Source: Cryptomeria japonica | Taxonomy: Eukaryota > Streptophyta > Pinopsida > Cupressales > Cupressaceae | DNA length: 64,000 nucleotides | Assembly: GCF_030272615.1 (NCBI RefSeq) | Contig: NW_026729139.1 | Coordinates: 114,239-178,238 of the forward strand | Direction: 5' to 3' | Shown here: positions 13,500 through 24,599 of the stretch, piece by piece | Numbering within the stretch: position 1 is the stretch's first letter | How the letters are laid out: every line of letters starts with the position of its first letter | Program-made: the position numbers and the translations under genes | Notes under the pieces: generated by a model | The model's database searches: none | The model's input: the letters and a program-made list of their open reading frames with translations, nothing else | What the model was told of the DNA's origin: nothing

Positions 13500-13800
13500 A
13501 CTTTCCAAATATCAAATGATCTATTTTCTCATATATAGTTAAAAATTACATTTAAAAGTGAGTAGTTATAAAATGCAAATAAAATAGTTATTATGTATCC
13601 ATGTCTAGATGTAGTAAGTAATTTAATATCGTTGAAATATGAAAGCATAAAATAATTTATTTTCTATTGAACGTTAAAAATTGCATTTGAAAGTAAAAAG
13701 TTATGAGTAAATAGTTAAAGGTTTTGAATAGAATAGTTATTAATAAAAATTTAAAATATGCCTATCCATGTCATATGTAGTAAATAATATGATAATAATA
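13500..13800. repeat. Degenerate AT-rich tandem duplication, about 140 bp unit
   Basis: Two units can be aligned: 'tctattttctcatatatagttaaaaatt...' from about 13530 and 'ttattttctattgaacgttaaaaatt...' from about 13660. Both continue into 'aatagttatta' and 'tatccatgtc.atgtagtaa'. No coding content is seen. The surrounding 13240-13860 is AT-rich and gene-free. Confidence 0.5.
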
Positions 13801-14137
13801 AATTATTCTTCAATAAAAATAAATTTATTTAAATATATATATTTATTTTTGATAAATAAAGCAGCCAAAAACGAGGGGGTTGACCCATAGATACAATTAA
13901 GAGAACAGTGGCAGGACCATTGTTCGCATAAAATCAGCAAAGTAGCAGCCTTTTACCTCTATCAAAAACAAAAACCATACTATGAGAGTTTATCAGTGAT
14001 AAAAAAAATACCAGTCAGAGTATAATTCATATGCCACGCAGGGCTATAAACAGCAAAATATAAACATAAGCCTAAACTGGGCTTATCCAGCCCGCAACTA
14101 CACAACATAGACAAAAAACTTCTCCACATGCAGACAG

Positions 14138-15562
14138 TTATTTATTTTTCCCTTGGCTCTTCTTAGGGAGTAGCTTTCTAGTCCATTCCTTCATGAGGAA
14201 CTTGAACAGGCCTTTGTAGTCGTCGTCCTCCTTACCTTTCCCTTTGGCTGTGGTATCCTGCAACAGGCACAGCATAGTAGCCGAGCATCTCATGACATTC
14301 AGTGCAAACTTGTACACATCGTGCATCTTGGACTCTATCGCCTCCAGTCTACTGGTAATCACTTGCACATTGTCAGAGAGGGCCTCTATCTTTTTCTCAA
14401 GCTCAGCCAGGTTGGGATCTTCATCCTTCACACTACTAGCCTCTTCAACCACGAGCATTTTTTCAATCCTGAAGGCCGGGGATGGGAAATTGGCTGGCTT
14501 CGGATTCATAGAGGAGACGGGGCTTTCAGAAATTTGGGTGGAGCGCACAGAATGGGGGGTCTGTTTGTGTTGGGTCAGGGGCATTTTGACATTCGGAATG
14601 GAGTTGCCTATGTCATGCGAGGAGGAGGGGTCTCTCAGGGATTTCTCTGAGGGTTTAGAGGCCAATGTGCTAGAGCAGCGGGGGGTGTTGGCTTCTTCAG
14701 TAATGTCCAAATCAGAGTCAATCTCTTGGATTTTGACTCTTTTAGGGGTTCTGACCTCCTCCGAGGAGTGATTCTTGGTTTTCTTGCTGGAGGAACTAAA
14801 TTTTGGGCACCGAGGGCTTGAATCATTAATGGCCAGAGGTTGGGTCGAGGGGCTAACATTCTGCACAGAAATGGAATGGGGCGAGCAGAGCGCAAGGTGA
14901 AAGTTATACAGGCAGAGCATAAGGCCCTGATGCAGGATGCGAAAATATTTCCCTTTCTTCTTAGCTTCAGCTATATCTTTAATGTTAGCATCCATCAAAT
15001 GCAGTAAAAAGAACGGAATGGAAATGAGGTCTTTGTTCCTCAAATGGTTCAAGAACGGGAGATGGTAGTAGTAGAAAATGTCATACCTGCCCTCCAGCGT
15101 AAAATACTTCATCATGATGTAGCAGACTTCATCCCACGGGTGAGGAAGCTCCTCCCTGTTGAATCCCCCAGCCCTCTTGATAGGGTTCTCACCTTGGCGG
15201 AAAAATTGGTTGAGGCTGGTAGAATCTGCAATGCGGCTCTGCTTTTTCCATTTTCTGCCCTCCATTGAAAGGCCCGTCGCTTGAGAAATGACCTCTTCGT
15301 TGACTTTGAAAGAGATTCCCCCCATGGTCACCCTTCTGTCCTCCCAGGAAGTCACGAAATGTTTCAAGAGTCTCTCGTCGTTGCCCTTCATATTTTCCTT
15401 AAATTTGTCAATACCGCCTTCAGTGCACACAAACCAGGTAGCGAGTTTGGCTTTGAACTCATCCACTTTGTTGGGTTCTAGTCTGAGCCTATCCCCCCCC
15501 CCATTTTTTAATCCTCCGGTTTCACAGTTTGAGAATGACAAAAAACCAGAACACAGAGCCAA
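14138..15562 (-). CDS. LINE A ORF3: unrecognised protein, globular N-part plus C-terminal coiled coil
   Basis: The longest uninterrupted frame of the window (474 aa). I do not recognise the family. Residues about 30-220 look globular, with the motif FKVNEEVISQATGLSMEG near 105-122, EVCYIMMKYFT near 173 and YHLPFLNHL near 194. Residues 230-380 are Ser/Pro/Lys-rich and low complexity. Residues about 385-420 form a likely coiled coil (LEKKIEALSDNVQVITSRL), and the C-terminus is Lys-rich. The same motifs in the same order occur in the broken reading at 28240-26665 on -, after the RNase H of LINE B. The true start may be an ATG at the 10-G run near 15504: one more G would put that ATG in frame. 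The absence of stops over 1.4 kb in an otherwise mutated element is notable. It could instead be a separate transposon-derived gene. Confidence 0.65.
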   Translation of the reverse strand: MALCSGFLSFSNCETGGLKNGGGDRLRLEPNKVDEFKAKLATWFVCTEGGIDKFKENMKGNDERLLKHFVTSWEDRRVTMGGISFKVNEEVISQATGLSMEGRKWKKQSRIADSTSLNQFFRQGENPIKRAGGFNREELPHPWDEVCYIMMKYFTLEGRYDIFYYYHLPFLNHLRNKDLISIPFFLLHLMDANIKDIAEAKKKGKYFRILHQGLMLCLYNFHLALCSPHSISVQNVSPSTQPLAINDSSPRCPKFSSSSKKTKNHSSEEVRTPKRVKIQEIDSDLDITEEANTPRCSSTLASKPSEKSLRDPSSSHDIGNSIPNVKMPLTQHKQTPHSVRSTQISESPVSSMNPKPANFPSPAFRIEKMLVVEEASSVKDEDPNLAELEKKIEALSDNVQVITSRLEAIESKMHDVYKFALNVMRCSATMLCLLQDTTAKGKGKEDDDYKGLFKFLMKEWTRKLLPKKSQGKNK

Positions 15563-15930
15563 AGCAAACTCAAGATGGAATGGTTGAGAAAAGAGTGTCG
15601 GACTTGAAATAAATGATCATAATAATCAGATTGATTATTATCCCTTAAGATCCCATAGATATCGATGGCCAAAGAAATACTCAGAATGTGTGAGCCTTCA
15701 CTCGGGTCAATGTGAGTTGACAGATCCCCAACGCCACCTTTACCGTCGCCAGTTGGCTCTGTCCGAGTAATAATTAGAGGGTAATCATTCCCGATGTCAG
15801 TACTTTCATCATAAATCCATCCCATGTGGTAGTGGTGACTTAGCCTGCCCTTGATACGTGGTCGTCTAGGGTAGAAATTGGCGGGATCTCCGCGCCAATT
15901 TAAAAATTGCAAAAAGGTTTCCTTCATCAT
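15508..15930 (-). CDS. 140-codon frame overlapping the ORF2 stop of LINE A
   Basis: Starts with ATGATG at 15930; the ATG shares ATGA with the TGA that closes ORF2 (15929-15927). Its composition is not obviously random (RRPRIKGRLSHHYHMGW, DPSEGSHILSISLAIDIYG) and it ends in a hydrophobic run (SLLWLCVLVFC) before a stop next to the G-run that precedes ORF3. No family is recognised. It may be the N-terminal part of ORF3 separated by a frameshift, or a small coupled ORF. LINE B has a shorter interval here (about 190 bp), also with an ATG overlapping its ORF2 stop. Confidence 0.45.
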   Translation of the reverse strand: MMKETFLQFLNWRGDPANFYPRRPRIKGRLSHHYHMGWIYDESTDIGNDYPLIITRTEPTGDGKGGVGDLSTHIDPSEGSHILSISLAIDIYGILRDNNQSDYYDHLFQVRHSFLNHSILSLLWLCVLVFCHSQTVKPED

Positions 15931-18900
15931 TGAGTGGATGGGACAGTCCTTTCTTGGATAAAGGCCTTTTCCTTTTCCAAGATTTCCTTAATGGTGATTG
16001 GCAGTAGATTGGGGTCCCTCCAACATCGTAAGCCATTCTACAGCCTTCCTTCAGCCGCCATGGAATCGGAGGCTCTGTTTCCTTCTCTGAAGATGTGGCA
16101 CATAGTGAAGTCCTCCATTTTGACCAAAAAGCACCTGATGTCCCTCAGAATAGGTTCCACTCTCCATCCCACTGAAGCATTTCCTTTGGTAGAATCAATA
16201 ATGATTTGAGAATCTTCTTCAATTTCTAGGTGTTTTATTCCTATAGATTTAGCCATTTTCAGACCCCAAAGGAGGGTCATTCCTTTAGCTTGAGTGACCG
16301 TATTATCCCTTAGGTTGCCAGCATAGGCTACAACCATGTTCCCTAGATGATCCCTGATGACTCCACCACCTACCTAACAGTTGCATTGAGTAGAGCCATC
16401 AAAATTCAGTTTAAACCAGTGAAGCCTGGGGGTTGACCATCTAGTCATTCGTCTCTTTTTCTCTGTGTTGTTGTTGAAGCGATCAAAGCTAGGAAGAGCT
16501 TCCAGCAAACATTGATCTTCTTGTTCGCCTCATTGGGAGGATAGGGGGGAATTTCCATTTTGTAACTTCTAGATTTTTAGTAATCCTCTTAAAGAAAATG
16601 TGAGCCACAGAGTCCGGGGGGGTCTCAGTGTCTCTAAAAAATATGTTATTTCTTTCTTTCCACAAGGCACAGCAAATGTGCAGTGGAATTTGTTTCCAAA
16701 GTTGAATGATGAGGGGATGATGGGAGGGGGGGTCCAATCAAAAGTGAAATTTTTTATATTCTTCTAGAAGACCCAACAGAGACCGCATTTCTGAAGAGCA
16801 ATAGACCAAATATGAGCTGGAAAGGGACAGAGAACAAAAAGGTGGTCAATAGATTACTCATCAGCTTTACACAAACTGCATCTATTAGGGAGATGGAATC
16901 CCCTCTTTTTTAGGTTATCAAGCGTGAGGATTTTACCATGCATGAGGGCCCACCAGAAGAAATTAATTTTAGGGATTAGCTGAGGATTCCAAACTTTCTT
17001 CCAGCATTTTACGTCCATAGGGTACTTAAGGAGCTGAGTGTAAGCAGATTTGACCAAGAAATAGCCTAATTGTGTCTCTTTTCAGATGAAGCTATCTTCA
17101 TTCAAAGCCAGGGGGATTCTGGTTTTCGACAATATGAGTTGCAGATCCTGAGCCAGGGGGACCAAATTAGGTCTATTGCTATAGATGAGAACAATGTCCT
17201 TCCAGCCCCTTCCTGGGACCAAATAATCCGTAGCATAATCCCCCAAGATACCTTTAAGGTGATTCATGATTTGATGGAAGCGAGTGTTGAGGAAGGCCTG
17301 TCCTCCATCCAAAAATCCTCCCAGAATCTCACCTTTTTACCATCTCCCAGCTGCCACTTTAGACCTTCTCTAACCATCACTCCATTCTTCAGGATGTTGT
17401 TCCACAACTTGGAACCTTGGGGAAGGTTAGTTGTATTCAAATTATAAAAGAAATGCTCCCGATCCAAGTACTTAGCTTTGATGATGTTGCACCAGTCTGC
17501 CTCACCTTTAGCCAGGGTCCATCCAATCTTGGCAATTAGCGCCTTATTGAGGGCATTAATCTTTCTTATGCTCAAACATCCCAGAGATTTGGGTAGACAC
17601 ACAGTATCCCAATTGACCAAAGCAAGGCATTTTTTTTCCTCTAAGCCAATCCATAAAAAGTTTCTTTGGATTTTTTCAAGTTTTTCTCCCATGGTCCCTG
17701 ATATTTTAAACATGGAGAGGAAGTATACTGAAATTCCCTGTAGGGAGGCTGTGAGAAGCTGGAGCTTCCACACACTACTAAGGAATTTCCCTTTCCATCC
17801 CGCAATTTTTTTCTGTATTCGTTCCAAGATAGAGTTCCAGAAGGTGGGGGTGACTTCCTTGATCGTGAGGGGGAGACCCAGGTAGGTCCTTGGGAGAGTT
17901 GCCACTTTACATCTGAGGATGGAGAGAATTTTGAGTTGGAGGTCATTTGGAGTGTTGAAGAAGTAGATATTACTCTTCTCATAGTTGATGCATTGTCCCG
18001 ATGCCTTGGCGTAGTCCGTCGGTAGGATCTTCCATCCTTTAGCCTCCATGACAGAAGTCCTACCAAAAAGGAAAGTGTCATCCATGAACTGTTGAATATT
18101 AGAGGGGGGGAGCATGGAGGCTGCTTTGAATCCTTGGAGCCTACCATTGGTGACCAGATGGGTCATATTTATGTTTAAGACTTCAGCTATCATGATAAAC
18201 AGATAATGGGGTAAAGGATCGCCCTGTCAGATATCTTTCTCAGCTTTGAAGCATCCCCTAGGAGTCCCATTAATCAGTACTAAGAATTGAACCATGGTCA
18301 CACATTCTCAAATCATATTCATCATTTTTTGGTTAAATCCCAGTTTTAGAAGCACTTTGAAAAGAAACTTCCAATTAACCTTATCATAAGCTTTTGATAT
18401 ATCAAGTTTAAAGGCCATACCTAGAAATTTGCTCCTATCCATGGAGTGGATTATCTCATGAGTCGCAATGGTAGCATCCAAAATTTGGCATCCCGGGATG
18501 AAGCCTTTCTGAGACGGACTGATAATTTTTTCTAGGAAGGGTTTAATCCTATTCACAAGGACCTTGGAGAGAATTATATAAATGATATTGCAGAGGCTTA
18601 TGGGTCGATACTCCTTCAAGTAGCTGGGAGTAGTTGCCTTAGGGATGAGGACAATGAAGGTGTTGTTGATCTTTTTCAGCAGTCTCCCCATTTTGAAGAA
18701 ATCTTGAGCAGCTTTGGTGACATCGTAACTAACAATGTCCCAAAAGTCCTAGAAGAACGTTGGGGGGAAACCATCCAGGCCCGGTGTCCTATAGGCTCCC
18801 ATAGAAAAGACGGCCTCATCGGTCGAGATGGGAGCCAAAATTTATCGGTTGTCATCCTCATTGATGGCCATTGGCAGCGTACTAACAAGAGAGTCCTAGA

Positions 18901-20093
18901 GCAGAGAATCCCTTCCACTATCTGCATACAGTCTGGTGAAAAATTCCACCGCATTTTGTCCAAGCAAAGAGTCCTCAGAGATCTCCTGGCCAGTTTCATC
19001 CTTAATACTTTTGATATAGTTCCTCCTCTTGTGGATAGAAGTCGATCTGTGGAAGAAAGCAGAATTTATGTCCCCTTCTTTCAACCACTGGATCCTGGAT
19101 CTTTGCTTCCAGTACACTTCTTCCCTGGAGAGGGTATCTTTCCAGCGCTTGTGGCAATCTTCCTCCTCCTTCAAAATGGGGTCTGGGGGGTTACCGATAG
19201 CCATAATATTATGAAGTTGTTCCAGTCTGGCTCCCAGGTCCTTTCTTTTGAAGATATCTCCAAATGTGGTCCTATTCCACCCTTTGATTTCCCTGCTAAT
19301 TAACTTTAGTTTCTCCATAATTCAGAACATGGCAGTCCCTTGGATCGAGGTGGTCCACCAGCATCTTACCATTTCCCTGAAGTCTAGGTGGGAAGCCCAC
19401 ATGATCTCATAGCAAAAGGGGGGGACCCTGGTAGGGTCTGTCTTTCCAATGGAGAAGAAGGGAGTTGTGGTCAGACACAGTGCTTAAGGGTTTTCAGGTA
19501 AGATCTATTTCCAATGTCCCAATTGGTGGAAATCAGGCATCTATTTCCAATGTCCCAATTGGTAGATCAATATCCATAAGGCTTGTAGCATTGATGAAAC
19601 TGGCTAGGTCGCCCATGTTGTTAGAGAAATCTTCCAAACCACCACACTTTTCAGAGGGGTAGAGGGGGGATTCAAAATATCCCGCAAGCATAAACTGGTC
19701 CTTCTGGTTAGTCATAATGATATTAGAAATTTCCTCTCACAAGAGCCGTCTCCCCGATCTTGAGTTGGGAGCATAGATATTGAACATCTACCAGCATTGT
19801 TCCCCATAATGAAGGGAAACCACTAGGAAATTTTGGGAGCTAGCGAAAAGCTTGCCTTTCATTTTAATGGGATCCCAGAGGGTAGCAATACCACCAAAAG
19901 CACCCAAGGCATCAACATACAGATAGTCCGCTCCAGGCCAAAGTTTACCAGCAACCGCAACAAAAGTTTAAAAGGGAATCTTGACTTCTTGAATGAGGCA
20001 AATGTCAATTTTCATCTCAAGAATGAGTTGTTTTATGGTGAACTACTTTTGGGGGTTGTTCAAACCCCTTATGTTCCAAGAGAGGAACTTCAT
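15927..20093 (-). pseudogene. LINE A ORF2: endonuclease, reverse transcriptase, RNase H
   Basis: From ATG at 20093 (MKFLSWNIRGLNNPQK, the typical start of the apurinic-like endonuclease) to TGA at 15927 the span is 1389 codons, net in frame. The endonuclease covers about 20093-19330. The pre-RT linker contains WLKEGDINSAFFH (near 19070). The RT has YRPISLCN (near 18600), KLDISKAYDKVNW (near 18400), QGDPLPHYLF and FMDDTFLFG (near 18080), so both catalytic Asp of FxDD are kept. Then LGLPL (near 17870), a zinc-binding region (RCSLCKADE, near 16860; HLFVLCPF) and an RNase H with FDGS, EEDSQIII and HIFREGNRASD (16400-16080). Breaks: early TAG after NNPQK, frameshifts near 19400 and 17150, two stops at 18190-18310, and a TAG at 16040-16038. 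A 36-bp tandem duplication lies at 19503-19565. Product would nick and reverse-transcribe at target sites. Confidence 0.85.
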
Positions 20094-21616
20094 TTCTTGC
20101 TTTTCTTAAGTCCATCTAGGGTCAGTTTTCTGCCCTTTGCAATGTCCCTTGCCATAACCTTGTGCCTCGGGACTCTTTCTAAGGGTCTGCATACTTTTTT
20201 TTTGTTACCCCCCACATCTGCTTTCTTGGCCTTAACTTTCTTCTTCCGGGTTATCCATTCTTCACTATCCATCCAGGGGGAGTCCAGGGTGGACACTTTC
20301 AATGAAGTTACTAGGGAGTTTCCAGGGTGTGCATCTCTATCCCTTGTTATAGGGGGGAGAGGGGTTGAAGAGGTGGGTAAGCTATTTTCAGTCAAAAGAG
20401 GCTTGGCCAAAGTCGAGTTGAGGGCTAACTTCTACGGGATCTCCCCCTCTTCTAGGGGAAGGCTTGATTTTTTCACTGGGTCTGCTGGGGATTTTAAGAT
20501 CTCAAGGATCTTGTTTGTGTGCGGGTAATCTTCAGAAATTTCATTTGCAGTAGTCAACTCAAGGGGAGTCGAGGATGATGGGTCACTAGGGTTGATGGGT
20601 TTGGCCCAGACGGCTTTATTTTTGAGCTTGGGTTCCGCAACCACGGGGGATTTACAATCAGTAAATGAATGCCCCTAGTTATTGCATTTCTGGCAATACA
20701 AGTTGGCTTTTTCGTACACAATACCCTGGGACCATTTTCCCCATTTTGATTTTAGGGAGATAAAGTTTGGGAGAGCCTTGTTAATAGTGACATTGACACA
20801 AAAACAAGCATACACCAACCTAGATTTGTTGAGAGTGATCAAGTCTACTGCAACAAAGCTGCCAAATGAGTTTCCTATCCAGCAGAAGATTTGTTCATCC
20901 AATAATTCCAAAGGGAGTCCAGGAAGCCTAACCCAAACTGGAGCCATGCGGTTTAGCTCTGCGGAGGGGTCAAAACTAGGCTTCCATTTAGCCATGGTTG
21001 GGAAATGCTTTCCATAATCCCAAGACCCCGATAGAACATATATTAGATCCTTGTCAGTGTTGAACTTGAAAAGAAAGAGTCCCCCTGGCATAGCTAAAAC
21101 CTCCAAGCTTCCTTTAAGCTTCCAACGAGATTTTGCCCATCGCCTGACCATGTCAATAGATGGTCAGAAGGAGAAGAAACGACCAACTATTGTTAGGTGA
21201 AGGGAAGAGGTGATTTTGTCCATCAGGTTGTCCAGGAGTTTGATCTTCGTTCCATCTTCCATTTGGGAGAAGGTGGCCAAAGCATCTTTAGGGGTTGACT
21301 TTGTTGACCCAAGAAGGGCATTCTTTCAACTAGACTTGGGATTCTCCTTCACAAGATCCACATCCGCTTGTCCGGTAGAAGTTTCCAGTCCGGGATGGGG
21401 TATATTCCTTTCATCCCCTTTCAGACCAGTATCAGTCAAACCTAGTGAAGTGGAAGGGGTGTGAAGGCTGACATTTTCTTCCGTATGGTCTTCAGACTCT
21501 GGGGACCCCGCAGCCGGCTCAATAGCATGCGCACCGACTGTAGAATTGGGTGTTGGGTCCAGCGGAGGAGGGGGGAACTCCCCAGAGGGGGCGGTCATCC
21601 GGGGACACAGGTTCAA
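20090..21616 (-). pseudogene. LINE A ORF1: DUF4283 nucleic-acid-binding protein with zinc knuckle
   Basis: One frame of 509 codons interrupted only by in-frame stops (at about 21326, 21163, 20675 and 20432), with no frameshift. The N-terminus is Pro/Ser-rich. The DUF4283 core lies at about 21150-20760: GGLFLFKFNTDKDLIYVL, WKPSFDP, APVWVRLPGLPLELLDE. A CCHC knuckle CQKCNN*GHSFTDC follows near 20705, with a TAG inside where Trp is usual. The C-terminus is Lys-rich (KKKVKAKKADVGGNKKK). LINE ORF1 proteins bind the element RNA and form the ribonucleoprotein. The stop TGA (20092-20090) overlaps the ORF2 ATG (20093-20091). Confidence 0.85.
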
Positions 21617-21699
21617 ACGCGAAGAAGGCGGGAGAGTTGCAGATGGAAGGCGAGAAAAAATTACAAATCTTTGTTAGGATAAGCCAAAGATAAAATATC

Positions 21700-22280
21700 A
21701 TAATCTATAGAAATCTAAATATTTATATTTGTTATTTTATATTGTCAATTAGATATAATAATGATATATTGAGTAATTTTTGAATATATATTAAAATTGA
21801 ATGTTTTCTATATTTAAATTTTATAAGCATATATATATGTTCTATTGAAAAATATAATTTGAAATTTTCATATCTTTATTTTCAATTATTTATACATTTT
21901 CTTTTTAGGATGTATTGCTAAATGATAAATTTTGAAAATGAAGATCAACAAAAGAATATTGAAGAGAATATTCTTGAAATTATATGGTACAATGTGAACA
22001 AATGGCTAATGCACAAAGAGAAGAAGTGAATAGTCCTCAAAATGAAGTGAAAAAAAGATAATAACAAAGACAATATGCTCAAAGTTATCAAGGAATGATT
22101 AACAAACAATTAGTAATAATAAAAATATTGAGATTAATTTCAAAACCTTAGAAATGATATTTTGAGGTTGACTAGATAAAATTTCTACACCAAGTTGTGC
22201 TACATTTGTCAATAAATGTATCTTTCAATAAATGTTGTACAGGTATGTAAAGGCCCTATTTGTAATTGATGTCAACAAGA
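21700..22280. other. AT-rich DNA between LINE A and Helitron remnant
   Basis: No gene is seen. Composition is like the flank at 13240-13860, as expected if LINE A was inserted into one AT-rich block, perhaps the 5' part of the Helitron. Confidence 0.4.
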
Positions 22281-22289
22281 GAATAATGA

Positions 22290-23600
22290 ACATTGATTTT
22301 TAGTATTAAACATGGATCTTGATCAACAACCATTAAAACTTGCAAACTTAAATAAATAGAGGAAATTTTGATAGTATGTAACAACCTAATTCTTCAAGTT
22401 ATATATGCAATTGGAAGTCAATACAAATAAAAAGGACACACCATAAGTTTTCCACAAGAAATAAGAAAAAAGGCTAAAATTTTACCACATCAAATAAAAT
22501 ATTTACCAATTATTATTGTTTGAAAGAAGGATCAACTTGGAACAAATTATAATTATATAGTCAATAGATAGAGTATACAAAGAACTTAAATATAAAATAA
22601 AAAATGATAAGTTCTAAAGAGATGGTCAATTTGATGAAAATACACTAAGTGAACTTAAACATGCAATTTAGATGAAAATATTTTTGACCAATTAAACTCT
22701 ATTCATATGGAGTTTGATTTATATGAAAATTAATAAGTATTTGTGGGTCCAATAGTGGAGGTGGATGAAGGAAACATTATTAATCACACTACATCAATGG
22801 CCTCTAAATTACCAAATGCTTGAAGAGAGAAGAAACCAATCCATGAATGGATAAATAATACTACAATAGATCCTTGATCACTAATTGATTTCCCAATAAT
22901 TGGAGCATCTCTAGGAAATAAGTATTGTCACTAAATTATTACCCAATATGTCTTTTCTAATAGTATTCCGAGATGGACTATGTGATTGGATAGAACAATA
23001 GATTAGGAGAGCCCATCTGCATGAGTTTGTTAAGCATTTATTTTGATATGGAGATCATCATTTTCGACAACACCCATGATTTTTATATTATGTGATGAAT
23101 ATGATTATGTGACATCGAGCTCAAAATTCATCTATTGTGTTTATCAAAAAGACCTTGCAAGATATGCCAATCACAATTAATGAGTTACAAGAACATATGG
23201 AAAATATATTGCACTCACATCTAGTTGACAGTATGATGCATTTTGGTACAACACTAAGGGGTAGAAGATCTTTTTGGGGAAAAAGTCAATTTGAATTAAC
23301 TGACCTCTTGAATCAAACTAGAACACCAATGATTTTCTTTACTTTGAGTGCAACAAATTTGTAATGGCCAGATTCACATTTACTAATATTGGGTGACACA
23401 TCCACCTAATCCACAAGAACAAAAAGAAGTGACAAGAACAAACATTATTGGCTACCCACTTATTGTGGCATATTACATCCACCTCCAATATACAATGTTT
23501 TGAAAGGAAATTCTACAAAAGGGAATGAAAGTAAAAGATTATTGGTCAAGATATGAATGACAATATAGAGAATCATCACATGTGCATGGATTCGTATGGT
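22290..23600 (+). pseudogene. Helitron Rep/helicase remnant (Helitron-like N domain)
   Basis: The interrupted + translation matches the N-terminal domain of plant Helitron proteins. In order: SFPQEIRKKAKILPHQI (about 22450), INNTTIDP*SLIDFPIIGAS (about 22853-22910; the family has a similar D.P.IG..P linker), HRAQNSSIVFIKKTLQDMP (about 23110-23165), then the open frame 23137-23364 with MMHFGTTLRGRRSFWGKSQ and PMIFFTLSATNL. After a TAA the reading continues WPDSHLLILGD. The FFTLSA(A/T)xLxWPDxH block is characteristic of the family. Rep HUH and helicase motifs were not found downstream, so only the N-part remains. Helitrons replicate by rolling-circle transposition; this copy is dead. Confidence 0.75.
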
Positions 23601-23884
23601 TAAAGGCATCATGATTTGCACAAAAAAATAATACTTTATTCAAATTAAAAAATTGATAGTTTAATACTTTACATGTGACACTATAGATGCTACTTGCTTA
23701 GATATCTTAAATATATCTATCTAAAACACGTTGAAAGCTATTAGTCTCAAGGCACCTATCTATTCTCAATAACAATTTAAATATAGACACCTCAAGACTA
23801 CTATTACTTGACGTAATTTAGGTAGATGTATTTAACATATCTAAACTAATTTAATATCTTTTAACAATACTTATCAATCGAACA

Positions 23885-24440
23885 AATATTTTAAATGAAA
23901 TATTTCTCTAGTTACACAAACACCCACTTTTAATATCAATATTCAATCAAATACCTCTAAACAAATTAATATAAATATTTATTTTCATAGATGAGCATGG
24001 ATCATGTCAATTAAATTTTGATCTTTACCTTACTTTTCACATCTTTTATTTTGAAAAACCAAGAGTCACAAATAAAATCTTGTCCTAACAGAAAACAAAT
24101 ACCATGTTGGATGATTGAAAATAAAAATTAAAATATATTCTATGTAATTTATTGGAAAAAAGGCAAAAAAAGATCTCTCTTGCGCATTCACATGAACTGA
24201 ATTATGATACAAACAAAAAATCTTTTGAGTAAATAAGAAAAACTACGTGTAACGTGCAAATTCATTCCAAAGAGGTTGGAGTACATGTACACCATCCTAG
24301 ATAATATATGTTATCTTCGCAATTATGATACTAGGATTATATAAAGGTAACATTAATGTGGCTCAATTAAGTAACTTGTATGTGAACGTGACAGTGGGAA
24401 CAATGGATGGAATATTTCCTTTGGACCACTGTGAGTTGCC
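23885..24440. repeat. Copy of the receptor-kinase 5' flank, part 2 (pairs with 46060-46330)
   Basis: Pieces shared with 46.06-46.33 kb: aaatgaaatatttctcta (23893/46069), tattttcatagatgagcatgg (23980/46130), atgttggatgattgaaaata (24102/46213) and caatggatggaatatttcctttggacca (24401/46302). This resumes the similarity that breaks off at 13232. After 24440 the similarity fades and no gene copy follows. Confidence 0.78.
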
Positions 24441-24599
24441 TACATTTTTAGTTCTTCCCCATAGGAACTATAGCGGAGGCCTCTCCCATTGACCCCCTGA
24501 TTAATCCCATTGCAATCAACCAATCAAAAATCACGTTTTTGCAAATATTTTTTGCATTCTCTAATCTAAACCCGCATATTATTTAGGTGAAATATTACT

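Larger units (their letters stand above)
13870..21700 (-). mobile_element. LINE A: nearly full-length L1-type retrotransposon with extra downstream ORFs
   Basis: A sharply more GC-rich block in AT-rich DNA, all coding on -. In order: ORF1 (21616-20090; DUF4283 and zinc knuckle), ORF2 (20093-15927; endonuclease, reverse transcriptase, zinc-binding region, RNase H), a 140-codon frame (15930-15508) and ORF3 (15562-14138). ORF1 stop and ORF2 start overlap as ATGA, and so do the ORF2 stop and the next ATG. The 3' end is placed near 13870 where composition changes; its complement reads GGCTGCTTTATTTATC. No long A-tail or clear target duplication was found. In-frame stops and a few frameshifts show that it is not active. 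It interrupts the gene-flank copy 12905-24440, probably together with Helitron DNA. Confidence 0.8.

Noticed and set aside
14244-14771. 175-codon + frame opposite ORF3 of LINE A
   Set aside because: It lies antisense to the coherent ORF3 reading; ORF3 has the conserved relative in LINE B while this frame has none.
18704-19303. 199-codon + frame opposite LINE A ORF2
   Set aside because: Antisense to recognisable RT linker sequence (WLKEGDINSAFFH), so it is a shadow frame.
19833-20528. 231-codon + frame opposite the ORF1/ORF2 junction of LINE A
   Set aside because: Antisense to the LINE reading, which contains SWNIRGLNNP and the Lys-rich ORF1 end.
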